NCBI GenBank assembly: GCA_021781655.1
Contig: JAJXWJ010000004.1
Location: forward strand, 18,515 to 82,514
Source: Bacillota bacterium
GTDB taxonomy: Bacteria > Bacillota > Clostridia > Clostridiales > Clostridiaceae
DNA length: 64,000 nucleotides
Direction: 5' to 3'
Shown in pieces: positions 28,365 to 40,500 of this stretch. A program made the translations under genes and the position numbers. How positions within the stretch are numbered: the first letter of the stretch is position 1; each line of letters opens with the position of its first letter. The notes under the pieces were generated by a model, which worked only from the letters and a program-made list of their open reading frames with translations, had not been told where the DNA came from and made no database searches.

Positions 28365-28394
28365 ACTTCCACTCCTTCCTTTATTATTGAAGCT

Positions 28395-30146
28395 TTATAC
28401 CCTTGCTTCCATTTTATATTGAAATTCATTCAATCTTTTATATATTCCAGCCTTTTCAATTAGTTCGCTATTTGTACCCTTCTCTACAGCTCTACCTTTA
28501 TCCACAACAAATATTACATCTGCATCTTTTATTGTGGAAAACCTGTGCGCAATTGCTAGTACAGTTCTACCTTGCCTTATCCTATTTAAAGCTTTTTTAA
28601 TCTGCTGCTCACTCTCAGAATCAAGAGCTGACGTAGCTTCGTCTAATATTAATATTGGTCTATTCATTAGTAGTGCTCTAGCAATAGCTAGTCTTTGTTT
28701 CTGTCCCCCAGACAACTTACTTCCATTTTCATTTAACTTTGTATCATATCCTTCTGGAAGCTCCATTATAAATTGATGACAATTTGCTTCTTTACAAGCT
28801 TCGATTATTTCCTCGCTTGTTGCTTCTAATAAACCATATCTTATATTTTCTTCTATTGTCCCATGGAAAAGATTAATTTCTTGAGGTACTAAGGCTATCA
28901 TTTTTCTAAGTTCCTTTAAGCTATATCCTTGAATTTCCTTACCGTTTATATAGATTTCACCTTTATACCCATTGTAAAAGCGCAATAATAATTTAGTTAT
29001 GGTACTTTTACCTCCACCACTGGACCCAACTAAGGCAGCAAACTGTCCTTTTTTAATGCTCATGTTTAATTTATTTAAAATATTATTTTTATTATCATAG
29101 GAAAATTTTACATCCTTAAATTGAATTGCATATTTCTCTTTTGAGCTTATATCTTTTATGTTTTTTAAATCTTCCATTTCAATAGGTTCTTCCAAAAGTT
29201 CAACTACTCTCATTGCTCCTGCTAAGCAATATTGAAACCTTCCTACAAGGCCTCCGAATTTTTTAAAGTTAGAGCTTACAGTTCCCAAAAGTTCCATTAT
29301 CGCAGCTAAAAGTCCAAGTTTTACCTCACCATTTACAACAAGAAAGGCCCCAACAGCAAATATAGCACAAAAGTTTATCCAGCTTACGAGGAAATTACAG
29401 CTATCTACAAGAGAACTACACTCTGTTCTTGATATTATTAACGAATATATATGTTCATTTTTTTCTTTTATATTATTTGAAATAATATCTTGTATGGGAA
29501 ACATTTTTATTTCATTACTTCCACTTAATATATTTCCTATTAACTCAGTTAAGCTTCCCATTCCTAACTGAACCTTGCTACTTAAAATGGTTATTTTATC
29601 AGCTAATTTTAAATTTATAACGTAAAACAACAAACCAATAAGGATTAAAATCAACCCTATTTTCCAATTTAGAATAAACATAGCTATAACTGATCCTATT
29701 CCAGATACTACAGAATATATAAGATTTCTTAAGGCTGAGGTATAAGCTGATTCCATAATACTAAGGTCATTTGAAACCCTTGATAATATATTCCCACTAT
29801 GATTTTCATCAAAATATTGAATAGGTAATTTCTCAATGTGTTTAAATATTCTCAGTCTTATTTGTGCGGTATTAATATTAATTGTTCTATAAAGCATAGT
29901 ACCAAAAACTACAAATAATACACTTACTGCTATAGCTACTATACTAATAAATATTAGCCACTTTTTAATTGTTTCCACATCTCTAGCTATTGCAGCATTT
30001 ATCATATTCATAATTAAAAATGGCAAAATCATTACTATACTTGCTTCAACTGTACTATGTCCTATAATTCCAACTAAATATATACTTTTGTTTTTTTCTA
30101 CTAGTTTTATTAACTTAAGAAATTTATTATTCTTTAAATTATGCAT
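28395..30146 (-). CDS. ABC exporter half-transporter (permease-ATPase), second of a pair
   Basis: This 583-residue protein fuses a six-helix membrane domain (to about residue 320) with an ATPase. Walker A is VGSSGGGKST, the signature LSGGQKQR, and Walker B ILILDEATSALD. It belongs to the MsbA/LmrA-like type I exporters. It begins 18 bases after another half-transporter of almost identical length, so the pair probably works as a heterodimer. Its place between the PKS and the hybrid synthase genes points to export of the product or self-protection. The substrate is inferred from context only. Confidence 0.9.
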   Translation of the reverse strand: MHNLKNNKFLKLIKLVEKNKSIYLVGIIGHSTVEASIVMILPFLIMNMINAAIARDVETIKKWLIFISIVAIAVSVLFVVFGTMLYRTININTAQIRLRIFKHIEKLPIQYFDENHSGNILSRVSNDLSIMESAYTSALRNLIYSVVSGIGSVIAMFILNWKIGLILILIGLLFYVINLKLADKITILSSKVQLGMGSLTELIGNILSGSNEIKMFPIQDIISNNIKEKNEHIYSLIISRTECSSLVDSCNFLVSWINFCAIFAVGAFLVVNGEVKLGLLAAIMELLGTVSSNFKKFGGLVGRFQYCLAGAMRVVELLEEPIEMEDLKNIKDISSKEKYAIQFKDVKFSYDNKNNILNKLNMSIKKGQFAALVGSSGGGKSTITKLLLRFYNGYKGEIYINGKEIQGYSLKELRKMIALVPQEINLFHGTIEENIRYGLLEATSEEIIEACKEANCHQFIMELPEGYDTKLNENGSKLSGGQKQRLAIARALLMNRPILILDEATSALDSESEQQIKKALNRIRQGRTVLAIAHRFSTIKDADVIFVVDKGRAVEKGTNSELIEKAGIYKRLNEFQYKMEARV

Positions 30147-30164
30147 TGCATCAATCCTCCTTTC

Positions 30165-31910
30165 TTAATTTGCTAAAAATTGTTTTTGAAATAATGCTTT
30201 ATACGCAAAAGCATTTTTCATAAGTTGCTCGTGAGTACCTTTTTCTATAACCTCCCCATTATCAAGCACTAATATCTCATCAACATTTCTTATAGTTGAT
30301 AATCTGTGAGCTATAATTATTACTGTCTTATTTTTCATAACCCTATCTAAAGCCTCTTGTATAAACTTTTCACTCTCATTATCTAAAGCTGAGGTTGGCT
30401 CGTCCAAGAGAATTATAGGGGAATCTTTAATTATCGCTCTTGCAATACCTATCCTTTGTCTTTGCCCACCAGATAAATTTAAGCCGCCTTCAGTTATTAC
30501 AGTGTTGTAACCATTCGGTAGAGACATAATAAATTCATGGGCGTTAGCCACTTTTGCAGCATTAACTACCTCTTCTTTTGAAGCCCCTTTTTTCCCGTAA
30601 CTAATATTTTCATATATTGTTAATGGAAATAAAAAGGTTTCTTGTGCTACAAATGCTATTTGAGACCTTAAAGCTTCTAAATTCCAGTCCTTTATCAATT
30701 CACCATATACATATACATGTGCTTCGATATTATTAAAAAATCCACATAACAACTTAAAAATCGTACTTTTACCACTGCCACTTGCTCCAACGATGGCCAA
30801 TTTTTTACCACTGCCTATCTTAAAACTAATATCCTTCAACGTAATTTTCTTACTACTATAAGAAAAATTAACCTTATTAAATTCCATTACAGCTTCTTTA
30901 TCACTACAAGAATAGGCCTCTCCACTTACTCTTTCTGTATCTAATTCAAATATATCAAACAATCTTGTTACAGCTCCAAAAGCATTTTTGGTTCCAGTTA
31001 TCATATCTGGAAGAAAAGCTAAAGGCCAAACAATGTATGATAATAAGAATGTAAATGAAATCAGCTGCCCCGTTGTAATATCATTATTTATTACAAGATA
31101 GCTGCCATATATTATACAAATTACTGAAGGGAGCATTCTAAGAATAACTTGAAGTGGAGACATATACACGCTTATATTTACATTTTTTAATCTATTTTCT
31201 AATGCACCATTTATGTCTTCTTCATATTTTTCGTATAAGTGTTCTTCTATGTTGCACATCTTAACCATGCTTATGCCGTTTATTACATCTTTTATCTTCG
31301 CAGTTGCTCTTCCTATATATTCTTGCGTTCTTCTAGAGTATATACCAATGTTTTTACCAAATATGCATATTAGTACTAAAGTAACTGGCGTAAACATTAT
31401 ACTTACAATTAACAACTTGGTACTTATAATTGCCATATATATTGTAGCTACTACAAACAAAACTATTTGTGAAAAAATATTATATACTTCATTTTCCATA
31501 TAGGTTTCAAAAGTAGAAAGATCTGTTGTAAATCTTGATATTATATCTCCAGAATGATTGTTTTGAAAATAAGTTGTTGGCAATTTTATTAGATGATTCA
31601 AGCCGAAGCTTCTAATATCTCTAAGCATTTTACCACTAAAGTATCCATACAATAATCTATTCATATATTGTATGAAAAAACCTATAGTGATTGTTGCCGC
31701 AATAATTATAATAAGGTAAACTAATTCTTGTCTTTTTTCGCTTAATGCTATATCTACTAGGTTTCTTACAAAATATGCCTGTAACACTTCAATTGCCATG
31801 CTGATAAAGGCTACTAAGAGGAATAAACTAAAAATGAACCTATATGGTTTTACAAACCTACCTATATAGTTAAAAGTTATATTAGTGGAATAGTTTTTTC
31901 TATTTTTCAT
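30165..31910 (-). CDS. ABC exporter half-transporter (permease-ATPase), first of a pair
   Basis: This 581-residue type I ABC exporter half has an N-terminal six-helix domain, Walker A VGASGSGKST near residue 375, signature LSGGQRQR, and Walker B PIILLDEPTSALD. AAAGGAG precedes the ATG, which starts 12 bases after the thioesterase gene. With the next gene it probably forms a heterodimeric multidrug-type pump for the NRPS-PKS product. In both halves the signature and catalytic glutamate look intact, unlike heterodimers with one degenerate site. Confidence 0.9.
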   Translation of the reverse strand: MKNRKNYSTNITFNYIGRFVKPYRFIFSLFLLVAFISMAIEVLQAYFVRNLVDIALSEKRQELVYLIIIIAATITIGFFIQYMNRLLYGYFSGKMLRDIRSFGLNHLIKLPTTYFQNNHSGDIISRFTTDLSTFETYMENEVYNIFSQIVLFVVATIYMAIISTKLLIVSIMFTPVTLVLICIFGKNIGIYSRRTQEYIGRATAKIKDVINGISMVKMCNIEEHLYEKYEEDINGALENRLKNVNISVYMSPLQVILRMLPSVICIIYGSYLVINNDITTGQLISFTFLLSYIVWPLAFLPDMITGTKNAFGAVTRLFDIFELDTERVSGEAYSCSDKEAVMEFNKVNFSYSSKKITLKDISFKIGSGKKLAIVGASGSGKSTIFKLLCGFFNNIEAHVYVYGELIKDWNLEALRSQIAFVAQETFLFPLTIYENISYGKKGASKEEVVNAAKVANAHEFIMSLPNGYNTVITEGGLNLSGGQRQRIGIARAIIKDSPIILLDEPTSALDNESEKFIQEALDRVMKNKTVIIIAHRLSTIRNVDEILVLDNGEVIEKGTHEQLMKNAFAYKALFQKQFLAN

Positions 31911-31922
31911 AAAAACTCCTTT

Positions 31923-32645
31923 CTAGCATCCAACTAGGCGATTTGCTTCGAGCTTTTCAGAAATTATTTCTCCAATATCTTTTAGCTTATCCAAAATAAA
32001 AAAGTGTCCCCCATCAAATATATATACCTCACAATTTTTTAGTGTTAAGTTTTCCCACTCATAGCTATCACTTATACTAATATCCTTATCATCTTTTCCA
32101 TTAAAAATAGTTATATCAAATTTGAATTTTTCTTTCTTTTCTTTATGCACATAAGTTTCAACAATCTTGTAATCAGCTTTTAATATTGGTATGAACATAT
32201 TAACTAGTTCTTCATTTTCAAAAAAACCCTTTGGTGTCCCACCTATTTTATAAATTACTTTAATAAAATCGGAATCTTCTAGCTTATACAAATCTTCTTT
32301 TTCCTTTATAGCCTGTGGAGTATGTCTACCTGAAAAGAAAGCATGTATTGGCATTTGATTTTTTAATTTATAAATTTTATAAATTAATTCATATTCTAGA
32401 AGTGTGCCCATACTATGACCTAAAAATGCAAATTTTGTACCATCGAGCTTATCCTCAATCGAACTATAAATATCTTCAACAGCCTCTTCAATACTTTCAT
32501 AAAAACTTTCCTTACTTCTCATTCCTCTTCCAGCAAGCTCTATTGGTATAAGATTTATTGAACTGCCTAAATATTTTTTTAAGCGATTATATATCATTGC
32601 AGTTCCGCCAGCGTAAGGTAGGCAAAACAAATTTATTTTTTCCAT
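31923..32645 (-). CDS. Type II thioesterase
   Basis: This 240-residue alpha/beta hydrolase is of the SrfA-D/GrsT kind. The start CLPYAGG, the nucleophile elbow FLGHSMGTLLEYEL (Ser near residue 77), the acid in IFNGKDDKDI and the histidine in DGGHFFI form the expected triad. Such stand-alone thioesterases remove wrong or stalled acyl groups from carrier domains. Because no synthase in this cluster ends in a thioesterase domain, this protein could also take part in product release, which is speculative. It follows the third PKS module by 66 bases. Confidence 0.92.
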   Translation of the reverse strand: MEKINLFCLPYAGGTAMIYNRLKKYLGSSINLIPIELAGRGMRSKESFYESIEEAVEDIYSSIEDKLDGTKFAFLGHSMGTLLEYELIYKIYKLKNQMPIHAFFSGRHTPQAIKEKEDLYKLEDSDFIKVIYKIGGTPKGFFENEELVNMFIPILKADYKIVETYVHKEKKEKFKFDITIFNGKDDKDISISDSYEWENLTLKNCEVYIFDGGHFFILDKLKDIGEIISEKLEANRLVGC

Positions 32646-32711
32646 CTTTTTTCTCCTTTCAAAAATCTTTCAGTATTGTTGCAAAATATAATTATTTTGC
32701 AACAATCAAAA

Positions 32712-35700
32712 TTACTTAACTAGCTGTAGCTGTGAAATAAGCTCGTCTGCTTCCTCCGTAGTTATCTCTCCATTTGTAAGCTTATCCATTATTATTTCCA
32801 TTTGATCTTCAAGTAAAATTTCTTCTTTTTCTTCAGTTTCTTCCTCTGTACTACTCAATTTTTCAATAACTGCAGCCATTTGTTTTACTGTTGGGTAACT
32901 AAATATATCAGATATATCTAGCATTCCAGGGAACCTTTTATCAATAGCCTTAAGTAGCTGTGAAGCAATTATCGAATCTCCTCCAAGCTCACTAAAGTTA
33001 TCAGTTACATCAATTTCTTCTGCACCTAAAATGCTCGCCCAAATATTTGCTACTATAGTTTCATATTCTGTAACCTCAGCCTTACTATTTATTTTCACTT
33101 CTATCCTTTGTTCATTAGCTCCATTGCTTGAGTTTTTATTTTTAATTACTTTTTCAATCTTTTGTTTCAATTGTTTTTCTAAATTAATTCCTATTTCGCC
33201 ATCAGTACATTTTATTCTTTCAAAATCCAATTCACCTACAGCAACTCTTGTAATAGCTTTATTTAATACACTTTCTATCGCCTGGATACCATGGTTATTT
33301 GTTACTGCTTTAAATAGTCCCCTAACCTCATCAGCATTGTATCCTAACGCCATACCTGTTTCATTCCATACTGTCCAGTTGATTGTTGCAGTTTTGCCAA
33401 GCTTTCTTCTTCTATAAGCTGCAAAAGAATCCATGAAAGCATTTGCTGCTGCATAATCACTTTGTCCCATTGCCCCAATTATTGAAAGTATAGAAGAAAA
33501 CATTATAAAGAAATCAGGATTATCTTTCTCCGTAAGCTTGTCTAGTATCCATGTTCCATCAACCTTTGGACGCATAACACTCTTAAATTTTTCCATATCC
33601 TTATTTAATATAATTCCTTCTCCTGCAATTCCAGCACTATGCACAATTCCATCTATTTTGCCTAGTTTTATGTTTATCTCATTCATTACCACCTTCATCG
33701 AATCTAAAGAAGTAACGTCTGCACTATATAGATGTACCTTTGATCCTGAAGCTTCAAGCTCCTTTATTGCTTTTAGCTTATTAATTAGAACTATATTTTC
33801 TTCTGCTTTGATAATTTCCTCCCACTTATCTCTTTCTGGCATAATAGACCTATTTACAAATACCAAATTTACTTTATTGCTTTTAGATAAATATTTTGCA
33901 ACTTCTAATCCTATACCACCAGTACCACCTGTTATAAGATATACTCCGCCATCTTTTATTTGTACCTTCTCATCCTTTAAAGCCTTTACCTTTACTTCTT
34001 TAAATTCTTCGATATATCTTTCTCCATTTCGATAAGCAACTTGATATGCTTTTTCCTCAGCATTAATTTCTTCTAACAGTTCTTTCTCACTAGTACCTTC
34101 TTCAATATCAATACATCTTAATAAAACCTTATTATTTTCATTACCTACAACCCTTCCAAGAGCAAAGAGCGATGCATTTTGTGGGTTTATTTTTTCTTCT
34201 ATTTTCGTAATTTCATTTACATAATCTGAAACCAAAATAACATCGATTGGTTTAGTTATCTTTTGTTTCATTAATGCCTTGCTTAGCTTGAACAAGCTAT
34301 AAACTCCTTTACCCTTTTGTTGTTCCAAAGCTTCTAAGCTATCTAAATCACCTTTTCCTGCAATACTTGCCATATGAATAATTTTAGATATTTTCCCAAG
34401 GTCTAATTCATTCACGAGCCTTGAATAGCTTTCTATACTATCATCAATTTGGTATTTATTTTCCTTTAACATTTTATAACTATCTGACAAAGTTACTTCT
34501 ATTATGTTTGAACCTTCTTTTTGAAGTGCTTCCACTGTTTTATTAGCTATATAATCACTATCTTTTATAATTAATATATTCTTTCCTGCTGCTTTCGCTT
34601 TAAATTTTTCAATATTTTGCTTTCTAAAGCCTACAGTATGATACTGCTTTTCATTTTCTCCTGCATCTCCATTAAATAAATCTTTTTGGACTCTCTTTAA
34701 TGAATATCCTTCTATCTCCATAAAGACTTCTCCGGCTTCATTAATAAGAGAAACATCTAAGGTAATAGTTTCTAAACCTTTCTTAAACTCACTTTTTATT
34801 CTTTGATGACTATAAAACTTTAAAGGCATAGCTCCAAATATTTTAAAGCTCTTATAAGCTAAGGGTAAATACATACCTTGTTGTACATTTTGAACTAGCT
34901 TCTCCACAGCTACATTTAATGCATTATCTAATAATGCTGGATGAATTATAAATTGATTTCCATCTTCGCTAAACTCTTCTGCTAACTGTAGTTTTGAGAA
35001 TATCTCTTTATCTTCTATGAAAATATTAGATATATTTCTCCATCTAGGTCCAAACTTGAATCCACCCATTTCATTGCTTAAATCTATTATTAATTCATTT
35101 TTATTTAAACTACCTTTAAGCTTATTAATGTCAACAGTTTTAGGCATTTTATCATTAATTAATAACTTCCCTTCTACATGAATAACCCAGCTATCATCGT
35201 CTTCACTATCTGCTCTACTAGCAATTTTATAACTATAGTATCCTTTTTCTTTGGTTATTATAGTATGAACTTCCTTTGTTTCATCTTTTTCAACTATTAA
35301 AGGAACAAGCAGTACCACATCCTTTAATTCTATATTAGTTCCTTTACATAACCTTCTGCCGGCAATAGTTGCCATTTCCATATAGGTGGTTCCTGGTACA
35401 ACATTGTGGTCCATTATGAGATGTTCTGTTAATATCCATTGTCTATCCACTCTAAATTGAGTTACGTACACTTCGCCATTCACAGTATTAGCAATACATT
35501 TATCTATCAATGGATGATCTATTTGTTTTTCATATATGCTTATTTGTTGTGATTGTTCTTGGGACTTTATCCAATAGTGCTTATGCTCAAAGGGATATGT
35601 AGGTATGCTAATTCTTTTACAAGTTTTATTTTTATACAACTCACTCCATTCTACATCTGCACCCATTAAATACATGTTACAAATTTCGCTAAGCACTGTT

Positions 35701-37469
35701 TTATATTGATTTTCCATCAAGCCACCAATGGAAACTATTTTTTTGAAAGCATCTTCGCTAAGCTGCCTTTTTTCCCTTTGAGTAATTTCTCCTTTTAACT
35801 TTTCTTTTACATTATCTGAAACTACCTTGTGTGAGGAATAATATATGTTTTCATCCTTTATGTTACATAAATCTAGATTTTTTATTTTTTCAATAAAATC
35901 ACTTTTATCCTTTAACACCATTACTAATCTGTAATTAAAATGCATTCTTCCTGTGTTTGCAGTAAAGCATATGCTTTCTAAATCAAAGGCATCAATATCT
36001 TTAACAAAAGCTTTGTACTTATTAATATATTCCTTTAAGGCATTTTCACTTCTTGCTGATAGTGTAAAAATATATGGCTTATTACCTCTTAATGCCTCCT
36101 CCTCAATCTCAATTTTAGGAGCCTCCTCTACAACCATGTGACAGTTTGTCCTACCAAAGCCAAAGGAACTTACACCAGCTCTTCTAGGGAATCCTTGTGT
36201 TTCCCAAGCTCTCAGCTTGTCATTAACATAAAGTGGCGTATTTTGAAATTGTATAAATGGATTTGGTTCTGAAAAGTTTATATTGGGAGCAAGCTGTTTA
36301 TTTTTAAGCGATAAAACAACCTTTAATAGAGAGGACATTGCTGCAGAACTTACACCATGTCCAATATTAGGTTTTACAGAACCTACTCCACAAAATTGCT
36401 TTCTGTCTGTGTACCTATCAAAGGCCATTTTAATTCCTTTAACTTCTATTGGATCTCCTAGAACTGTTCCTGTAGCATGAGCTTCGATATAGGAAATTGT
36501 TTCAGGATTGATACCTGCATCTTCCCAAGCGCTTACAATCGCTTCAGATTGAGTTTCAGAGTTTGGAGAAGTAATTCCATTTGTGGCTCCATCGTTATTT
36601 ATTGAACCTCCTTTAATTACTGCATAAATATTATCCTTGTCCTTTATAGCTTCAGATAACGGTTTTAATATAACAAAACCAATGCCCTCTCCCCAAACTG
36701 TTCCCTTAGAATTTTTATCAAAGGATGCAAGCTTACCATTTGTAGACTCTACCCCATCGAATTTTGCATCGATTTGTCTTAATAGATGTATTCCTCCAGC
36801 AATAGCCATATTACATTCTTTATTTTTAATTGCTTTACATGCTAAATGTGTTGTTACTAGTGCTGAAGAGCATGCTGTATCTACTACAAAATTAGGTCCA
36901 TGGAGGTTTAAAACGTATGATATTCTACTAGCGAGAACAGAAGTCATAGACCCTGTCATAGATAATAAATCTTGCTGATCTGTCATTTTGTTATATTCCA
37001 TTTGATATGTATGATCTATACCTACATATACACCAACTGGTGCTTTATCAAGGTTTTTGTTGCAATATCCAGAATCCTCCAAGGCTTCCCAAGCTGTTTC
37101 AAGGAACAACCTTTGAGCTGGATGCATCGTTACAGCTTCTTTTGGCGAAATTCTAAAGAAACCTGCATCAAAGCCAGATATTTCTTGTAGCCACCCTGCT
37201 TTAAGATCTATTGATTTTCCCATATCTTTTGCTCTGTTCTTAGGAAAATCTCCGATTACTTCAACACCATTTTTTAAATTTTCCCAATATTCATCTGCAT
37301 TATCTGCGTAAGGAAATTTACATGCTATACCAACAATTGCGATATCTTTATTTTCTACCTCTTTATTTTTATTTAATTCTTGCAAAATAAGTAATGACAT
37401 TTCGTTATCCAGTTGCCCATTTTGAACTCCTTCAAGTATATATCTATTGATAAGCTCTTTATTATTCAT
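32712..37469 (-). CDS. Trans-AT PKS module 3: KS-DH-KR-ACP
   Basis: This 1585-residue single-module synthase lacks an AT domain. An N-terminal docking segment (INRYILEGVQNGQLDNEMSL) precedes the KS (DTACSSA near 200, then HATGT and NIGHG), a linker ending in IPTYPFEHKHYW, a DH (catalytic His in TEHLIMDHNVVPG near 686; Asp in HPALLDNAL), a KR (GGTGGIGLE near 1183; FSSILS and DYAAAN) and an ACP (ELGGDSIIAS near 1500). The DH motif lacks the usual Gly but keeps the His, Pro and Asp. A C-terminal tail (MDKLTNGEITTEEADELIS) probably docks to the next protein. Expected chemistry is one malonyl extension reduced and dehydrated to an alkene. Confidence 0.92.
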   Translation of the reverse strand: MNNKELINRYILEGVQNGQLDNEMSLLILQELNKNKEVENKDIAIVGIACKFPYADNADEYWENLKNGVEVIGDFPKNRAKDMGKSIDLKAGWLQEISGFDAGFFRISPKEAVTMHPAQRLFLETAWEALEDSGYCNKNLDKAPVGVYVGIDHTYQMEYNKMTDQQDLLSMTGSMTSVLASRISYVLNLHGPNFVVDTACSSALVTTHLACKAIKNKECNMAIAGGIHLLRQIDAKFDGVESTNGKLASFDKNSKGTVWGEGIGFVILKPLSEAIKDKDNIYAVIKGGSINNDGATNGITSPNSETQSEAIVSAWEDAGINPETISYIEAHATGTVLGDPIEVKGIKMAFDRYTDRKQFCGVGSVKPNIGHGVSSAAMSSLLKVVLSLKNKQLAPNINFSEPNPFIQFQNTPLYVNDKLRAWETQGFPRRAGVSSFGFGRTNCHMVVEEAPKIEIEEEALRGNKPYIFTLSARSENALKEYINKYKAFVKDIDAFDLESICFTANTGRMHFNYRLVMVLKDKSDFIEKIKNLDLCNIKDENIYYSSHKVVSDNVKEKLKGEITQREKRQLSEDAFKKIVSIGGLMENQYKTVLSEICNMYLMGADVEWSELYKNKTCKRISIPTYPFEHKHYWIKSQEQSQQISIYEKQIDHPLIDKCIANTVNGEVYVTQFRVDRQWILTEHLIMDHNVVPGTTYMEMATIAGRRLCKGTNIELKDVVLLVPLIVEKDETKEVHTIITKEKGYYSYKIASRADSEDDDSWVIHVEGKLLINDKMPKTVDINKLKGSLNKNELIIDLSNEMGGFKFGPRWRNISNIFIEDKEIFSKLQLAEEFSEDGNQFIIHPALLDNALNVAVEKLVQNVQQGMYLPLAYKSFKIFGAMPLKFYSHQRIKSEFKKGLETITLDVSLINEAGEVFMEIEGYSLKRVQKDLFNGDAGENEKQYHTVGFRKQNIEKFKAKAAGKNILIIKDSDYIANKTVEALQKEGSNIIEVTLSDSYKMLKENKYQIDDSIESYSRLVNELDLGKISKIIHMASIAGKGDLDSLEALEQQKGKGVYSLFKLSKALMKQKITKPIDVILVSDYVNEITKIEEKINPQNASLFALGRVVGNENNKVLLRCIDIEEGTSEKELLEEINAEEKAYQVAYRNGERYIEEFKEVKVKALKDEKVQIKDGGVYLITGGTGGIGLEVAKYLSKSNKVNLVFVNRSIMPERDKWEEIIKAEENIVLINKLKAIKELEASGSKVHLYSADVTSLDSMKVVMNEINIKLGKIDGIVHSAGIAGEGIILNKDMEKFKSVMRPKVDGTWILDKLTEKDNPDFFIMFSSILSIIGAMGQSDYAAANAFMDSFAAYRRRKLGKTATINWTVWNETGMALGYNADEVRGLFKAVTNNHGIQAIESVLNKAITRVAVGELDFERIKCTDGEIGINLEKQLKQKIEKVIKNKNSSNGANEQRIEVKINSKAEVTEYETIVANIWASILGAEEIDVTDNFSELGGDSIIASQLLKAIDKRFPGMLDISDIFSYPTVKQMAAVIEKLSSTEEETEEKEEILLEDQMEIIMDKLTNGEITTEEADELISQLQLVK

Positions 37470-37526
37470 TGTTTTCCCACTTCCTTATATTTTTATTTTT
37501 ATAATATTTTTACATGACTTTAGTCA

Positions 37527-40500
37527 CTAATTTGCTAAAAGCTTCATCGCTTCATCTATTGAAGTTGCTCCAGATTTTAAACCTTCCATCAAATCTTTAA
37601 TATTATTTCCTGCCTCGCCTTCCTCAAAAATTTGTTTTGATTTTTTGCTGCTGTCTTTACCTAGCTTATTATCTATATAGGTTGCCATTTGCTGTATAGA
37701 TGGATAAGAAAATATATCTGATATATCAATCATGTCTATAAACACTTTATTTATTTCTTTAAGCAATTGGATTGCAAGCATAGAGTCACCTCCAAGAGCC
37801 GAGAAATTATCATAAATATCAATTTCTTCGATTTCGAGAACTCTTGACCATACTTCAGCTAATTTATTTTCTGTTTCACTATAGCCAGCATTTCCTTTAC
37901 CTTTTATCATGATTTTTGCTTTGCTATCCGAATTATTTTTAGCATTACTTTCAGTTTCTAATTTGACCTTTTGCTTTTCAAGCATATTTTCAAATTTCTC
38001 ACATAAATTAAAAGATAGGTTTTCCTTAATTTTTAAAAGCTTTTTAATATTTAATTCTCCTGGTAACGCCTTTGCTGAACTTGAATTTAATATTTCTTCA
38101 AAGCTATCTAAAGCTCTTTCAGTTACTATGGAATTTACTGTATTTTCGCTTTCACTTATTCCATAGTCTACGGCCATCCCTGTTTCCTTCCAAGCAGGCC
38201 AATTTATTGATTTGATATTTTTACCTTCTCTTTGACCTTTTACTGCAAAAGCATCCATATAACTGTTAGCTGCTGTATAATCTCCTTGTCCTAAATCACC
38301 AAAGATAGATAGCATTGAGGAGAATAATACAAAGAAGTCCAAATTATCCTTTTGTGTTAGCTTATCTAATATAAAGGTTCCTTTAACCTTAGGTGCTAGT
38401 ACAGAATTGAACACCTCTTTATCCTTTCTCATAATAAAGCCATCTCCTGCAAGCCCTGCACAGTGAATAATTCCGTTTATATTACCAAAATCTTTTCTTA
38501 CTTCCATTAATATTTGTTCCATATCTTTTATGGAGGTAACATCTCCGCTAAAACTTTTTACTTTTGCTCCTAAACCTTGCATTTCTTTTATTCCATTAAT
38601 TGTCCTCAATATTTTTTTGTTATCACCTTTTTTTATTACAGCTTCCCATTCATTTTCATTTGGAAGCTTAGAACGATTGATGAATACGATATTTACCTTC
38701 TTTTTAGAAGCTAAATACTTGCCCATTTCAAGGCCTAGACCCCCTGTTCCTCCAGTTATTACATAAGCTCCATTTTCTTTAAATTGTATTTTTTCACTTT
38801 CTTCTAACGTTAAGGTATCAAGTTCCTCTTCATATCTTCTATTATTTCTATATGCTACCTTGTAATTTTTCTTAGAATTTCTAATTTCATTTATTATCTT
38901 GTTGCTGTCAGTATTATCATCTATATCAACAGCTTTAATTATAAATTGAGAATATTCTAGAGGAATTATTTTACTTAGTCCAAACAATGCTGAATTTTCT
39001 GGCTTAATTGTTTTTTCATCACCTGTTACCTCATCTGAGTAATTTGATAAAACAACAATCTGAAGCTTCTTGTTATATTTATTTGTTACTAGAGCTTTTG
39101 TTAGATAAAACAAGCTATTTACTCCCTTGTTTAGCTGTGGATCCAATTCGTTAAGCTCTGCTAACGCCTCTCCACTACTAAGAGCTGCTGCATGAATAAT
39201 ATGTGTTATATTTGCATCTACAAGATCTTTTGTAAGTTTTACATAGTCATCTTCTTCACCACTAATTACAAATTTATCTTTGCTAAGTCTTTCATATGCC
39301 TCTCCAAATTGAACTTTAACTACGCTACAATTATTATCTTCTAAGTTTTGTATTATATCTTCACCTATTTTTTCTTTGTTAGTGAAAATTAACACCTTGC
39401 TTCCTTGTATACTATTTGTAGCAGCTATGTTTTCACAATTTACCCATCTCAAATGCGAATAAGCGTTACTTTTATTTCTTTGTTCTCTCCTTATAAATTC
39501 AGCTTCATCTACCTTTTTAATACTGTAATCTTTGACCTCTGCAAAAGCTTTACCATCTTCATCTAATAAAGAAACATCAAAGGTTATGGTTTCCATTCCC
39601 TTGAGCAATTTTTCATTTATTCTAATATAGCTATAGAAATTATTTTTCATCTTCCCAAATACCTTTATAGATTTATAATAGAATGGAAGATATAAGCCTT
39701 TCCCTATCTTTTGACTTACTGAATTTACCGCATTATCTAGCATAGACACATGTAAGCAAAAATCCTCTACATCATATGCGATATGCTCTGGCAATTGAAT
39801 TTTAACTAGAGCTTCATTTTTACCTACCGCTATTATTTTTTCATTTTGCCACCTCTCACCTAGATCGATGCCATTCTTTTTAGGTGTCATGTCAATTAAA
39901 CTTTTACTTTCTTTTTCTTTAACTAATTTATCTTCAATTGCTTTAATATCATATAACTTGCTGCAAAATTCACTGTTTTTATAAGCCTTACATTCTACAT
40001 GCCTAATCCACTTTTCATTTATCTCTCCCTCATTTATTTTGCTAGCGAAGGTTATTTCAAAATGATCCTCCTTTTTAACTATTATGGATTGAACTTCTCT
40101 AACTTCATGTTCTACTACGCTTACTGGCGAATAGTAAATTACATCTTTAATCTCAACATTATATCCAAAGTGTTTTCTGCAGGTTTCAATAGCCATTTCG
40201 ATGTAAGTGGTACCTGGAATTACATAGTTTCCAAGAATCTTATGATCACTAACCACCCACTGTCTATCTGTACTAAATTGAGTTACATAAATATCTTCAT
40301 AAATGGATTCAGCTAGACATCTGTCTACTAAAGGATGTTTAATGGTTTTGCTCACTATTATAGTTTCATTATTTTCTTTGACCTTTTCATCATACCAATA
40401 GCGAGTTTTTTGAAGTGGATACACTGGTAGGCTGACTCTTTTTATATTTTTTCCTTCATATAAACTTTCCCATTCTATCTTTGCACCTTTAATATATAAA